A DNA stretch of 64,000 nucleotides, taken from contig JAUCEF010000001.1 of assembly GCA_033558025.1 (NCBI GenBank), forward strand, positions 3,286,001 to 3,350,000. Reading direction: 5' to 3'. Source of the DNA: Phytophthora sp. 'mugwort'. Taxonomy: Eukaryota; Oomycota; Peronosporomycetes; Peronosporales; Peronosporaceae. Shown piece by piece: positions 9,328 to 20,623 of this stretch. The notes beneath the pieces were generated by a model. That model was not told where the DNA came from. It ran no database searches and saw nothing but the letters and a program-made list of their open reading frames with translations. The translations under genes were made by a program, and so were the position numbers. Position 1 is the stretch's first letter. Each line of letters begins with the position of its first letter.

Positions 9328-11692
9328 AAAGAAGCTGAAATCGCGCATCAGCGAACAACATTTCATTCGATAGCTTGAACGTGCGCCCTGTCTTGCGCGA
9401 GAGTACATGGTTCCGTCGGGAGTGTCGAGATATAGTGCTCTGCGAATCGATGCGTGTTGCGATCTCGTCTTGTGTCAGCGTCCCAGCCACCCCCGCAACG
9501 ATGCCATGGTAGACTGCAGTTAGCCTAGGTTTTTCGTTGCCGTACCCGGCAACTCGCGGAAGCTGTCACTCTTCTTGAGCAATTGTCTCGTGCTCAACCC
9601 CGGCTGCCAAGCAAAGCTGCTCAAGCTGACGCTTCTGCAGTGCCTTTTGCTCTCCAGACAATCGACCGCTTTCTCCATCTTCTCCGAGTCCAGCTGAGCT
9701 TTCTTGTATGCCACCGTCAGTTCCTCTATTTGACGCCACGTTTTTCGTCCTACAATATTATGGTAAGCCGAAAACGTGTTATGCGTCAACTGTTTGCTAA
9801 TATATCCACCGGCAAAGTGTTCGTCTGCGGTGGCGTGCTAGGTATTTACAAGTGCCCAATGGAAGTTTTTTTTTCATTATATAGTTCTGAGGGTCCTAGA
9901 TTTCCATTACTATTTTCATCCCAGTTCAAACTAGGGGGCGGCACCAAAAACTGTGTCTACGATACACTTTTTTGCGGCGCCCTCCACGCGGACATAGAAA
10001 AACAAGACGATGAAGAAATGCAGCATTAATTCAAAAATATTGAAACGGTGATAGGGTATATTTGAAGACACGAATCCCGACAAAACCGTCAGCATTGCTT
10101 CGCGTATGTGCGTTCTTGACACTGACAAAGCCATCAGACTTACGTTGATCGAAATCGGGGCATCCCAATTGCTTTCGGCTGCTCCGCTGAATGTGTGGGC
10201 GTCCCCTCGTCTGAGTAACCGAAGGAACTTAGGTACGCGTTGTGTGTGTGAGAGGGGAATGGGGTGGAGTGTTGCTGCCATTTTACCAGTAGAAGCACAT
10301 CGTGACGGCAAGAAAACTGGCGGCTTAAGCTGGAGTGCCACTTGCGCTAAGCTCGGCAAAGTGTCGAATGACTACTTGGCTTCGGACAACTTACGGCTAT
10401 CATGTACCATAAATGTGATTCCAACCATTCACATTGAGTTTTATTTGTTTGTTTTACTTTGAAGCAGCTATAGATTATATGCCATTTCTATCGACAGCAT
10501 TGACCATCCTTTCACTGTGACGAAAGGGTGAGAAAAATGGTGAGATGGTCGAACCCCAGAACCATATATATGCGGGCTCGCTGGCTTGTCTCGCACGATA
10601 TTACTTTATCAGCACCATGAGGGCAAGCAGCGCTGCTTGTTGCGATCCGTCACTGCTTAAGTGACCACACCGGCTCGAGAACCATACCAGCTCCTTACTC
10701 CATGGCCACGGAAACTGCGCTCTTTGATGGAGCTGCAACGTTCTTCGACAGGAAGCAATGTCAACGATCAGCGTTCCACTCGGATCACCAAAAGCTTTCG
10801 ACAGCGTAGGGTCCCAAGTCCCCATTAAGATATATTGGCATCGACGACGCGAACAAAGAGAGGCGGTCGATGAGAGCAAACTTTGTGGTCACGGCCACAA
10901 AATAAACTAACGCTTATCATGCTGGTGGCGTGACAGCGCTCGGATGGGACGCTGCGGCATCTTGATTTACTCACCGTCAACAATTGTGTGCGGTCTCAAC
11001 GGAAGAAGTAATATCTGTTCCTCGATGGATAAAACAGTATACATTATTCGACAAAAAAGGAATGAGCGTTTCGCTAAAAACATCAGTTTTACGTCAAATC
11101 CAGCCTCATATCCCCTATTTTTCTATACGGCGCCTGTCTGAGGACAAGCTCGCAAAATAGTTTTTTGCTAAAGGTTACATCCCTACATCCTTTTATTTGT
11201 ATTGGGTGTCCTTCATCCGCGAGGCAGCATCAGCTCTTAAATATAGGTGAAAAGTTACTTTTCTTGCCCATGGAACGCATCTTAAACCTTCCACTACCCC
11301 TTTCCATAATTTTTTTTTTTCTGGTAAGAGTGGTAAAATACGGTGACTTCATTAAGAGTGGGGCATCGCCCCGATTAATACTGTTCAGTAGTATATTTTT
11401 CAGTTAAATTAGGCAATTTGTAATAGCATAATAATTATTACACTATATTAATGCTGTGCTATTCTATGCATTCTAATACATTCTAATACATTTTCAGTAA
11501 AATGAAATAAGTGCTATAAGTAAGATAATTATTACACAATATTAATCCCGTGTCATTCCATGTGGTAGTATCACGAACGCGAGCACAAAAAACACTATAT
11601 CATAGTCGTTAACAAGTCGAGTTCTGGTAAATACGTGACCGAAGCCGATAAATTATTTTGGTTTCTGAATACTATAAGGTTGATATGCTGAC
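9328..11692. other. long stretch without a recognisable gene
   Basis: Open frames exist on both strands (for example minus 9520-9789, minus 9931-10359, plus 10106-10462 and minus 10601-10879). They overlap each other, have no recognisable domain and show biased low-complexity composition, so I do not call them genes. Minus 9263-9490 runs across the piggyBac right end and may be a fragment of whatever that element landed in. The segment 11400-11560 is very AT-rich with repeated ATTATTACACWATATTAAT motifs, and lies downstream of the PX-RING gene that ends at 11693. Confidence 0.5.
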
Positions 11693-12679
11693 TTACTCGG
11701 TCTCGCGCTCCAGTGGGCTCTCCTTAAAGTTGCCGAGCCACCACTGCTCCTGTTTCTTGGGGCATGCGTAGTTCGTCATGGCGTGAGGTCCCACCTCCGC
11801 GCGGCACATCGGGCAGTGGTACTGGAACAACAACCATTCGAAGATGCACTCGCGGTGGAACGAGTGCTTGCACGGGAGGGTCACCAGACCCTGCGGACCC
11901 TCACCGTGCATATGATCCTCCACGTCCTCCAGGCAGACCATGCACTGCGGGTTCTCCACCGTGACGGCGGCGCCCTTCTCCTCCGCCTCCATCTCCATCT
12001 GAGCTAGGTTCGGCGTCGTGGCAGACTTCTTCATCGAGCTCATCTTCTTCATTCCGAGGCTATGGTGCTCCAGTGACGACAAACCCGTGTGACTAGCAGA
12101 CTTCTTCATGCCACCCTGATGGTTGTCCACGTACACCTGCAGCAGCGAACGCTTGTCCGCATCGTCCTCAATGCCCAGGAACTCGAACAGGGCCGGCGGA
12201 AGTTGCTGACGCGCGTGGAAACACTTCATCGTGCTGCCTGGGAGAAGCACCGATCGCAGCAAGTGGATCAGCACGTTCTTGAACTTAATCTTGCGGTCCT
12301 CAACCGCGAACGACCACGTCGACATGATGCCCGCCTTCTTCGGGAAACACGCCTCGATGAGATCACGCAGCGATTGGCACGAGCCTTGGCACTTCTCGTC
12401 GTGGCACGTCCACACCTCCTCTACCTGGTTACGGAACGCGACGAACTCCGAGTACCGGTACGACGCGTGCCACCTGTTTTGCGTCGATACGCTCGACGTC
12501 GTGATGCGATACACGGCGTATCCCTCCTCCTTCTTGGTCGCGCTTACGTCCAGATGCAGCGGCAGCTCGCTGCCCGTGCAGTGACGCAGCTCCTTCAGCG
12601 TGTATGTCTTCGAGTTGGGTCGCTTCGGCGCCCGCGGAGCTGGCTTCTCATGCGGCTGCGGAACGAAGTATCCATTCAT
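11693..12679 (-). CDS. PX domain + RING-H2 protein 1
   Basis: Predicted 328-residue cytosolic protein, intact and intronless. A PX (phosphoinositide-binding) domain spans about residues 25-172, with the RYSEF core at 75-79, the CFPKK loop near 111-115 and a terminal FLGIEDDADKRSLLQVYVDN helix. A Cys cluster CHDEKCQGSC (92-101) is inserted into the PX fold. A linker (190-245) contains repeated KKSA/KKMSS motifs. A RING-H2 finger (246-292: CMVC, CKHSFHREC, CPMC) suggests E3 ubiquitin ligase activity, and a conserved MTNYACPKKQEQWWLGNF tail follows. PX would target endosomal membranes and RING would recruit E2. The start at 12679 is chosen because both plus-strand relatives begin there or close by, and because a core promoter lies 82 bp upstream. 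No experimental function is known to me. Confidence 0.9.
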   Translation of the reverse strand: MNGYFVPQPHEKPAPRAPKRPNSKTYTLKELRHCTGSELPLHLDVSATKKEEGYAVYRITTSSVSTQNRWHASYRYSEFVAFRNQVEEVWTCHDEKCQGSCQSLRDLIEACFPKKAGIMSTWSFAVEDRKIKFKNVLIHLLRSVLLPGSTMKCFHARQQLPPALFEFLGIEDDADKRSLLQVYVDNHQGGMKKSASHTGLSSLEHHSLGMKKMSSMKKSATTPNLAQMEMEAEEKGAAVTVENPQCMVCLEDVEDHMHGEGPQGLVTLPCKHSFHRECIFEWLLFQYHCPMCRAEVGPHAMTNYACPKKQEQWWLGNFKESPLERETE

Positions 12680-12747
12680 TTTGTTGGTTGGTTGAGTGGG
12701 TTGTTGATAAAGTAGACTGGTTTTGATCTTAATCTGACCAGTAGATG

Positions 12748-12764
12748 GTAAATTGCGGAATGAC
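12748..12764 (-). promoter_or_regulatory. oomycete Inr+FPR core promoter of PX-RING 1
   Basis: On minus the sequence reads GTCATTCCGCAATTTAC, matching the oomycete initiator (TCATTYY) plus flanking promoter region (CAATTT). Transcription would start near 12761, giving a 5' leader of about 82 bases. Confidence 0.75.
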
Positions 12765-14410
12765 ACTCGAACTCGACCGCCAAAGCCTGCCGAATGCTCA
12801 AACTTTTGGTGGCCGAGACACTCCATGCCTTGTCTACTCCCAGATTCGAGCGGTTGTCCAGTCGACCCTACCGCATGAGACAGGAGCGGATCGCCATGAT
12901 CGGCGCACCAAGCACCAAACCTGTGACGCGCCCTCTTCTCTATGTTCAGCCAATTGCTTTAAAGCGAGGTACGCTCTGCTCATGGCGATTGGACCCTCGA
13001 AGTGCGTCATGCCGCGGTGGCAATATAGGTCCGCAATTTTCGGCGATCGCACGCTCGCTCGGCTCGGGAATCCCGAGCCGAGTCGGGAAGCGGTCCTCTG
13101 GTCGCTTGGCGGCATGGCCACGGCCTAGGTGCCCCCAACAACGTACAGTATGGAGGTGATGGTTGTTTAACATCTCGCCGACGAGTATATTTCGAGAGAT
13201 TTCGAGAATGGCATGCTACATTAGATAGTGTGGAGGCGCAGTCAGTGTAGAGCGGCAACTACGGCCACCGAGTCGGCGTGGATAAAATCTGGTTTAACGC
13301 CATGTGGATCGGGTGTGTTGGATGACGCGCATTCACGCACGCATGAGCCAGTTTCTCACGCATCTCGAAGCCGCGCGCCACGGGTCGAATACTCCCGATA
13401 TGCCAAGTCCATGCACGTTAAGTGACTGGACAGACAGCGTGTCGATACGAGACGAAGTGATGACCCAAAACAATGACCCAAATCTCCCTTGGGCTCATTA
13501 AGCAAATCTGAAGTTGGCTCGGCTCTGGAATCCAAAAGATCGAGATGACATGTGAACATTCTTCGCGACTGCAATTGGTAGATTCAGGAGTGTCGACGAA
13601 TCTGAGGTGTGACCTGCCAGGTCCCCGAGCCTATCCAGTCCATCTTGACCGCAGACCATCCCGAAGACGAGCATCGTTTGTATCCGTTTCAAGCTGGCAA
13701 AACGCTTTAGTCCTGTATTAGTCCAGTCGGCTCGAAAGCTGCGCAGGGGGTCACTATGGTAGGTAAGCAAAGGCGGTACCCTGCATGTACTGATCGGTAA
13801 AAAAAGTCGGCGACTGATTCGGCTGATTCAGCCCCACTCGGATTCACGCTGCCCGCCCTACCGGCGATCCCTACATTCCTCCGATCGTGTCTTTGCGCCG
13901 ATCCAGCAGTCGAGCCCCCGTGTGCAGCAATGGTCGTCATAAATACAGAATAGTTCCCCCGCATATTTCAGAAAAATAGGCATTCCTTTTGGTACGAGGC
14001 TATAATCTACAAACTTCGCGTCTTAATACCGGTATTATAAAATAGCACCAATTTTAGGCAAAAAGTGCAGCAGTATAATAACATTATTATACTATATTAT
14101 ACTAAATTATAATGGGTCACGTCCAGTCCCGTTGCCGCCGCGCTCATTGGCGCGGCGCAATTCGTCGGACTCACAATTGACGCCCGCAGTAGTGATGGGT
14201 GTTCATCGCGCAGCCCCAGATGATCAGTGATGGGTCGAACGCTCCTGTCTCAATTTATCGGCGGTGTCTCGCTTTGCGCTTTTGCACGCGGATCAAGAGA
14301 CGGGCGCACGTGTCACCAAGCCAAACTTTCACCGCCGACATGGTTTGTATTTCATGTACCGCAAGGCTGGTACGCCCCCACCATGTCGGCGATACGAAAA
14401 AGGTTGGCAA
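12765..14410. other. intergenic region between divergent PX-RING genes
   Basis: No supported gene. Several overlapping frames at 12830-13260 and 13500-13960 contradict one another and show no domain. The part at 13990-14115 is AT-rich with repeated TATTATACTA motifs. The region separates the head-to-head PX-RING genes 1 and 2. Confidence 0.55.
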
Positions 14411-14428
14411 CCTCATTTTGCATTTTAC
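14411..14428 (+). promoter_or_regulatory. oomycete Inr+FPR core promoter of PX-RING 2
   Basis: CCTCATTTTGCATTTTAC has the TCATTTT initiator and a CATTTT flanking element. The predicted start near 14415 leaves a 5' leader of about 67 bases before the ATG at 14482. Confidence 0.7.
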
Positions 14429-14481
14429 CATTAACTGGTCAAGCAGGTGAAGCACCACCACCACATCTACCACTACCAACC

Positions 14482-15492
14482 ATGAATGGTTATTTCGTCC
14501 CCGAGCCGCACCAGAAGCCGGACCACGGTGATGAGAAAAAGGGACCCAACTGCAAGACGTACACGCTCAAGATGTTGCGTCAGTGCGCCGGCAGCGAGCT
14601 GCCTCTGCGCGTGAAGGTGACGTCCACCAAGGCCGACGAGGGCCATGCCGTCTACCACTTCAGCACAACGAGCGTGACGTCCATGAACACGTGGCGCGCT
14701 TCGTATCGGTACTCGGAATTCCTGACCTTCCGCACTCGCGTCGAGGAACAGTGGACGTGCCACGACGAGAAGTGTTCAGGCTCGTGTGAGTCTCTCCGCG
14801 ACCTCATCGAGGCGTCGTTCCCCAAGAAGGGCCTCGGCATCCTGTCGACGTGGACGCACACGGTCGAGAACCGCAAGCTTAAGTTTAGGAACGTACTGAT
14901 CCACCTGCTGCGATCCGTGCTGTTGCCCGGCAGTACTATGAAATGCTTCCACGCTCGCCAGAATCTGTCGAAGCACCTCTTCGAATTCCTCGGCGTGGTG
15001 GCCGACGCGGACAAGCGCACTCTGCTGCAGGTGTACGTGGATAACCATCAGGGCGGCATCAAGAAGTCCGCGACAACCGCAGATCTGTCCAAGCTGGAGC
15101 ACAAGAGCTCCATGAAGAAGTCCGCGACAACGTCGGATCTTACGTCCATGTCAGCATCCGTGTCTGTGGCTGCTTCGAGCGCTCCGTCGCAGTGCATGGT
15201 CTGCCTAGAGGACGTGGGCCTGAACATCGACAGCGAGCAAACTCTGACTAGCGACGCGCCCGTCGAGCTGCAGTGTAAGCACAAGTTCCACCGCGAGTGT
15301 ATCTTTGAATGGCTGACCTTTCAGTACCACTGCCCCGTGTGCCGCGCGCAGGTGGGACCGTCCGCCATGACCAACTACTGCCGGTTAAAGAACCAGGTGC
15401 AGTGGTGGTTAGGCAACTTCTCGGAGGACCCGCTGAAGGTCGGTACTGAGCAAGGTTTTCAAGAATTGTTACTCAGCAGTGAGCATATTTAG
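14482..15492 (+). CDS. PX domain + RING-H2 protein 2
   Basis: Predicted 336-residue paralogue of the minus-strand gene at 11693-12679, intact and intronless. It has the same MNGYFVP N-terminus and a PX domain with RYSEF. It also has the inserted Cys cluster CHDEKCSGSC and a linker with two KKSATTxDL repeats. A RING-H2 finger follows (CMVC, CKHKFHREC, CPVC), then the MTNYC...VQWWLGNF tail. Upstream in-frame codons exist, but the start at 14482 follows a recognisable core promoter and matches its paralogue. It extends about 18 residues past the usual end (EQGFQELLLSSEHI). Likely a phosphoinositide-binding E3 ligase on endosomal membranes; the role is inferred from domains only. Confidence 0.92.
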   Translation: MNGYFVPEPHQKPDHGDEKKGPNCKTYTLKMLRQCAGSELPLRVKVTSTKADEGHAVYHFSTTSVTSMNTWRASYRYSEFLTFRTRVEEQWTCHDEKCSGSCESLRDLIEASFPKKGLGILSTWTHTVENRKLKFRNVLIHLLRSVLLPGSTMKCFHARQNLSKHLFEFLGVVADADKRTLLQVYVDNHQGGIKKSATTADLSKLEHKSSMKKSATTSDLTSMSASVSVAASSAPSQCMVCLEDVGLNIDSEQTLTSDAPVELQCKHKFHRECIFEWLTFQYHCPVCRAQVGPSAMTNYCRLKNQVQWWLGNFSEDPLKVGTEQGFQELLLSSEHI

Positions 15493-16237
15493 ATTTAGAG
15501 AGTTCTGCTTCTCACGTATTAGTTAATGACACGATTTTCTTTATCCGAACGAAACAAGCGCGAATGGCCAACGTCCTCTTAAGCCAATGCAGTCACTATA
15601 TGTATTACTTGTACACTGCGTTGCAGTTGTACATGTACAAGAAATCGCGTGGAGTGCACCGAGTAATGCTCAACGACGATAGGCGATTGTCCACCACGCA
15701 GCCTGATAACGACGCATCACGTTGCAAACTTCAGAAATCAAGAGGATGCGCTGTCCTCATCTCGCACACGGTGTCTTCCTCCGACCTGCGCCAGTCGGCG
15801 TGTTCTTGTGAGCATTCCAAGCCATGAACGTGCTCTCGTTCGCTTGGAGACACTCGCGCAGTCACATGGCCGTCGGACCGGTATCGTTGAACGGCTTTTC
15901 CACTATTTGGATTGTTCGGCGACATCTATGTCACCATGAAAGCATCCACATGGCGCGTGATGCGTGCCTTCTGGCCAATGGGTAAAGCGAGATTGTGCCA
16001 ACATGGGGATCGATTGGCTAGTCACATGGCGTTGTGATCGAGCGCGTCACAGCTGTGGTGCTTGGTGCGACAACCGCTTTTGGCGTGACAACCATTTTGA
16101 CTCGCGCATGCCTTGTCGATGGCCGATGGGCCACCCGCTTGGCCGCTTGTGATCAACGGATCGTGTTAGCGAAGCCGATTAAGGCACGAGAGATATGGGC
16201 GACGAGTCCTGGCGCTTCGGTGGTTTTGGCACTAGAG
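15493..16237. other. intergenic region
   Basis: 3' flank of PX-RING 2 and 5' flank of PX-RING 3. No recognisable gene or repeat. Confidence 0.6.
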
Positions 16238-16254
16238 TCACTTCCAAAATTGCC
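16238..16254 (+). promoter_or_regulatory. oomycete Inr+FPR core promoter of PX-RING 3
   Basis: TCACTTCCAAAATTGCC combines an initiator (TCACTTCC) with a CAAAATT flanking element. Predicted start near 16240, about 68 bases before the ATG at 16308. Confidence 0.7.
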
Positions 16255-16307
16255 CGTTGTATGACGGTGGCGGAATTGTCGCGTCCCAGAAGAACAAACC
16301 GGCCATT

Positions 16308-17228
16308 ATGAACGTTTCTGCGTTTGTATCAGCCCCAAGAAGTTGCGTCGGTCTTGCCAAGAAGCGCGGTCGGACCAAAACCTACTCGCTCAAGATGCTC
16401 CGTCAGTACATCCCACAGGAGCTTCCGTTGCTCGTTCGTGTCTCGTCGACATCCGTAGCAGCAGACTTCGTCGTCTACAACTGCACCTTATCCAGTCTAA
16501 CGACCAAGAAGACGTGGAGCGTGTCGTATCGGTACTCGGAATTCGTCGACTTCCGGACCAAACTGGAGAAAATGTGGACGTGCCACGACTCGAAGTGTTC
16601 CGGGTCGTGCCAAGCGGTGCGTGAATACGTTGCGGCGTGCTTCCCCAAGAAGCGCCTTGCCATTTTGTCCACAAACTCGGGCACTATTTCCAGTCGCAAG
16701 AACAAGTTTGAAAACGTGCTGATGCACCTACTCCGGTGTGTGCTGCTACCGGGCAGCGCGATGAAGTGTTTTCGTGCAAGACAAAAGCTGCCAACGAACT
16801 TGTTCAAGTTTCTAGGGGTCGAGAACGATGTCGACAGACGCTCGCTGCTGCAGATTTTCATCGATAACTACCAAGTCGTGTTGAAAGAAGGCAAGGAGGC
16901 TTTCCTGACCGACAGTTTCCGTTCCAACGCGTCGACGGTCGACTCGGCGCCAGACTCGACGCAGTGCATGATCTGCCTGTGCGATGTGGACATGGATCAT
17001 GATCAGCAGCAGAGCGGCTCGGAGTCCAATGAGGTGAACAAGTCGCCAATCGTACTTCCTTGCAAGCACGCATTCCACCGCGAATGCGTCTTTGAGTGGC
17101 TGCTGTTCGAGTTCCATTGCCCCGTGTGCCGAGTTCGTGTGTGCCCCAACGCAATGACCAACTACTGCCGTCCAAAGGACCATGTGCAGTGGTGGCTCGG
17201 CGATTTCGAAGAGGACCCGTTGCATTAA
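16308..17228 (+). CDS. PX domain + RING-H2 protein 3
   Basis: Predicted 306-residue member of the local family, intact and intronless. The N-terminus is diverged (MNVSAFVSAPRS), and the PX domain has SYRYSEF, the Cys cluster CHDSKCSGSC, CFPKK, and FLGVENDVDRRSLLQIFIDN. The linker is shorter, without the KKSATT repeats of its two relatives. The RING-H2 (CMIC, CKHAFHREC, CPVC) and the MTNYC...VQWWLGDF tail are complete. It shares features (FVVYNC, LLQ-F-DN) with the pseudogene at 22030-22758 and is probably its closest relative. Probable phosphoinositide-binding ubiquitin ligase. The ATG at 16308 is the first after the promoter. Confidence 0.9.
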   Translation: MNVSAFVSAPRSCVGLAKKRGRTKTYSLKMLRQYIPQELPLLVRVSSTSVAADFVVYNCTLSSLTTKKTWSVSYRYSEFVDFRTKLEKMWTCHDSKCSGSCQAVREYVAACFPKKRLAILSTNSGTISSRKNKFENVLMHLLRCVLLPGSAMKCFRARQKLPTNLFKFLGVENDVDRRSLLQIFIDNYQVVLKEGKEAFLTDSFRSNASTVDSAPDSTQCMICLCDVDMDHDQQQSGSESNEVNKSPIVLPCKHAFHRECVFEWLLFEFHCPVCRVRVCPNAMTNYCRPKDHVQWWLGDFEEDPLH

Positions 17229-18321
17229 GGCTTAAGTGCAAGTAAAACGAGCGTGTGTGGCCACGTTAATCAAGCAAAACCTTAATTTAGCGACGTCTGC
17301 AGCAATCTACTTAGTCTTGTAGCTGTACTTAAGTAAAACTCTGTCGCACGCGATGGAACCGTACACATACGCAGACGATAAGCTTGCCTGCGCTCAGGGC
17401 GCTACTTGAGCTCCATCGAGCTCGGCTGGTGACATGGAGCTCGTGGTGACATCGAGCTGGAGAGACAGAGCGAGCCGCATGTATCGCATGAATCAAGAGA
17501 AGAAATCAAATGAGAAACGCAGCAGTAGAGAGGTCCAACCCGGACACCCAGACGGGACGAGGACTCCAAGACCCGTCTGGGACCCACCTGGACACCCAGA
17601 CGGGACGAGGATTCCAAGTCCCGTCTGGGACCCAGACTGGGTGTCCTTTGGCGCGATAGATAAGGAACGGGACCTCCGGGCAGAAGATCCGTCACGCGCG
17701 AAGGACGTCGGAGGACACACGGTCGTCCATGGGCGATTCGCGCAGACTTATGTATTTTTTTTTTGTGATAAGCGTACTGTATGGGATACCGGTGGTCGTT
17801 CGTACTGCCGGTTCATCGAACCGTTCGAGTCGCGCGCGCGGAGGTGACAGCGCACTTTCGCAGTAAGAGGAGCTCCTCTTCGTCACTCAGTGCTGTTCGA
17901 CGGTTTCCTTATTCGTTTCGTTTCTCAGTGAGGTACATTTAGGCTCATTATTACTTACACGGAATATGAGCGCTTTTCTTGTAATAGCCCAGATGCCTAG
18001 CAACTTCTTATTAAGTACCGACATTCTATTGAATGGTAGCTAATCCGTGACTACAAACAGTGTTAAACGAGACGGCTACACTTTTAGAGTGATTGCAGTG
18101 GTATATTTGGTAAATATGTTCTATCTACCCGAATGCTACATCGAGTCTTGCTTCTCCACGCGCCAATATCAAAACTGGGTCATGTCGTCACTGCAATCCT
18201 CGCTACCCCCAACCAAAAGTGAGCTCGACAGGCTTGTACGGCGCCGATAGACAGTTCGGGGCCTCGCCTCCCGGTTGGCTTGGTAGCGCTTTCTTTCTTC
18301 ATCTTCTTTTCCAAGTTTTTG
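17229..18321. other. intergenic region with small repeats
   Basis: 3' flank of PX-RING 3. Holds repeats of GAGCTC/GTGACAT near 17408-17455 and a 48-bp tandem repeat at 17543-17647. No supported gene. Confidence 0.55.
17543..17647. repeat. 48-bp tandem duplication with palindromic edges
   Basis: GACACCCAGACGGGACGAGG starts at 17543 and again at 17591 (period 48). Each unit is itself palindromic, with CCAGACGGG facing CCCGTCTGG. A final CTGGGTGTCC (17638-17647) is the reverse complement of the repeat start. Confidence 0.8.
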
Positions 18322-19504
18322 TCACCGATTTTCGCACAGGCGAGCGTCGTAGTTATTGAAGTCGGTGCCATCAATGTCGCGAAGAGGCCGCAGTCTAATG
18401 TTCACGTTCGTAAGAGCGACACATGCACGGAAATAGAGATCGTAAGATGTCTCGTCAAATTCCGCTTGTCTGAGCAGATTCCCCAAAGCGTTTTCAGTCT
18501 CTTGAAAATATTCTCGACGAGTACGCGATCGTGGGCGATCTTGTCGTTGTAAGAAGCATCATCAAGAGTAAGAGACCGCAACCGACTGCTCTTTACCGGG
18601 TGGACTGCCCTAATTTCGACTCAATCCTTGGTACCCTTTATCGACGAGTACAGCCCATTCGTTCGGGTAGGTTTCATTTAGCCGGCCGTCGTCACGCAGG
18701 TTGGCGTCCTCGGCGTGTTTACGCAGAGCTCGTGAATAAAAAGCAGCGCTACCTCGGAAGACCTCAGCATCATGTGTGCTGCCTCCCGTATAGTCCGTAC
18801 AGTTAATCGCGATTCCGTTCGGAAGCACCGACACTTCAACTTTGAAGCCGTATAGGTGATGTTTACCACTATAGTAGCGCAGGGTCTCACTCATATTTCC
18901 GCTAGGTTTGTTATATTGCTGGAACGTAACGTCCGTAGCGTAGCGTGCGTACGGAAGTTATGGAACGCATATCCGGAACGGACAATGCCCAGCGCCCACC
19001 GATCGTTCGCCGCCTTCATGAACGTCTCGTATAGGAACTGCGAGATGACATCCATGAACTTTCGGACCATTTTCTGGAAGGTAGTTGGCGGGATCTTGAA
19101 AACGCTGGCGACAGTGTCCTATTTACCGAGGTGTTTCAGCGAGCTGAGTGTCATAAAGAAGACATCTCGAGCAGCGTAGCGGCACTTCTTACCGCGACCC
19201 ACATTCCAGTGGCCCTTGACGTGAAGACTCACGGTCTCCCAAAGCCGTTCGAAATCTTCGGGGGTAAAATTGGTAAATTTGAGGACCCCGTCTGGATCCT
19301 CGGCTCGCACGCACAACTCGTAGATAGACGCCACGGTTCCCGCGGCGGTGCCATCCTCGTCGTTTCGTTGTTAGTGATGACAACTTGGACGATCTTGGCC
19401 TTGCGTCGTTCGTCGCGCTCGAAAAGATCAGCGGTTGAAGCACGAAAGTCTGCTTCGTCGAGCGCTTCAGGGTTAGAATCTTGGCGGTTTGTGGCTCGTG
19501 GCAT
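18322..19504 (-). pseudogene. PIF/Harbinger-type transposase (DDE_Tnp_4), broken
   Basis: Minus-strand nuclease of a PIF/Harbinger DNA transposon. The likely start is the ATG at 19504 (PRATNRQDSNPEALDEADF). It continues with KCRYAARDVFFMTLSSLKHLGK, then a stop near 19121. The catalytic part shows YATDVTFQQ (about 18915-18942, first Asp), SGKHHLYGFKVEVSVLPNG, the GGSTHDAEVFR Asp region (about 18755-18790), DKGYQG, and HDRVLVENIFKRLKT (about 18490-18535, catalytic Glu). It ends in a CVALTNVNIRLRPL tail. Several frame changes and a stop break it, but all catalytic positions are readable. It lies between PX-RING 3 and the PX-RING pseudogene. Terminal repeats were not identified. Confidence 0.82.
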
Positions 19505-20623
19505 GTCGAGTTTGTAGTGTATGCAGCAATATTCGAAATGGTCCCCGCAACTGCTTAAAACCTCCTCCACTAGTTCAGCTAGCACCAAGGGCGTACAATG
19601 ACGACCACTATTTCGCATGCGATACATGGATATGTATGGACTGCAAATCATTATATAGGTGCTATGCAGCCTCTAATGCAACATCTCGAATTTTCTGCCG
19701 TGCTTCTCGAATTCTAGAAGGGCATGTGTGAGCATACCCCGTATGTTTTCCTCAGCTCTCTTGATGTCATTTAGTGTTTCTGCTAACGACTTCCTATGTC
19801 CGTTCTGCCAGGTGCCTTTTTATCAGCCGTCGGCTGAGGATTCCGCGGGACTTCGTGGATTCTTCCGCGATCTCCTCCCCTCGCTCCCTAACTACCGAGG
19901 TTAGCATCCCCATCCTGGGGTGCTAGTCCATATTTTAATATCCAGTGACCCACGTCACCGCCTTCCAGCTCCGTCAGCCGGGCCCAACTTTCAGGTATAT
20001 CGCCTCTAGTCTCGGTGCGCACTCGCCTACTCTTCTTTGAGTCCATTGCTTGGTTCGCTAGCAATCTGCCATCTTGTTGAATTCATGAAGGTGATGATGC
20101 CACGATAACACCAGGATCTTCGCTATCTGTCGTCTACATTTCCAATATATCGGCTTCAAATGTGCCGCTTTAGGCGGGTGTCGGAAACGGTGTTGACGTA
20201 TGATCATCGCGCTATCGCCAACAACGTGAACCAGCGAAAACCCAAACTGGGGCATACGCGGTTGGTCCCGTGTAGAGCCCATATTCTCGGCCAAATTGTT
20301 CGTGGTCTTCGCCGCCGCGTAAGACATTCTGCCCGTCCAACTGTTCGACACGGCCCGTCCTCGTCCGTGAGTCGTACCACAGCTGCTCCTGCACCACCAG
20401 GACTAGGGTTCCCTCGGGACCCCCCGTCAATGAAGAGTAAGGGCCGTTCTTAAGTTCCCGCTCCCAGCTCCCGGGACGCAATAACGCAATGTAATTGGCC
20501 CAGCCGATCAGTGATGCAGGACCAGGAACTCCCGAGATTGTCCCGCTCCCAAGTTTATTTCGCGCCGTCGGGAGTGGGACGAGTGGTGGGAGACACAACT
20601 AAAAGCACCAAGCGCAAGCAGCA
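19505..20623. other. intergenic region
   Basis: No recognisable gene. GC-rich segments near 20270-20600 give long overlapping open frames on both strands with no domain signature. Confidence 0.5.

Noticed and set aside
12745..13260. Several overlapping frames on both strands in a GC-rich intergenic part
   Set aside because: Mutually exclusive frames, no domains, no promoter; typical chance frames in GC-rich DNA.
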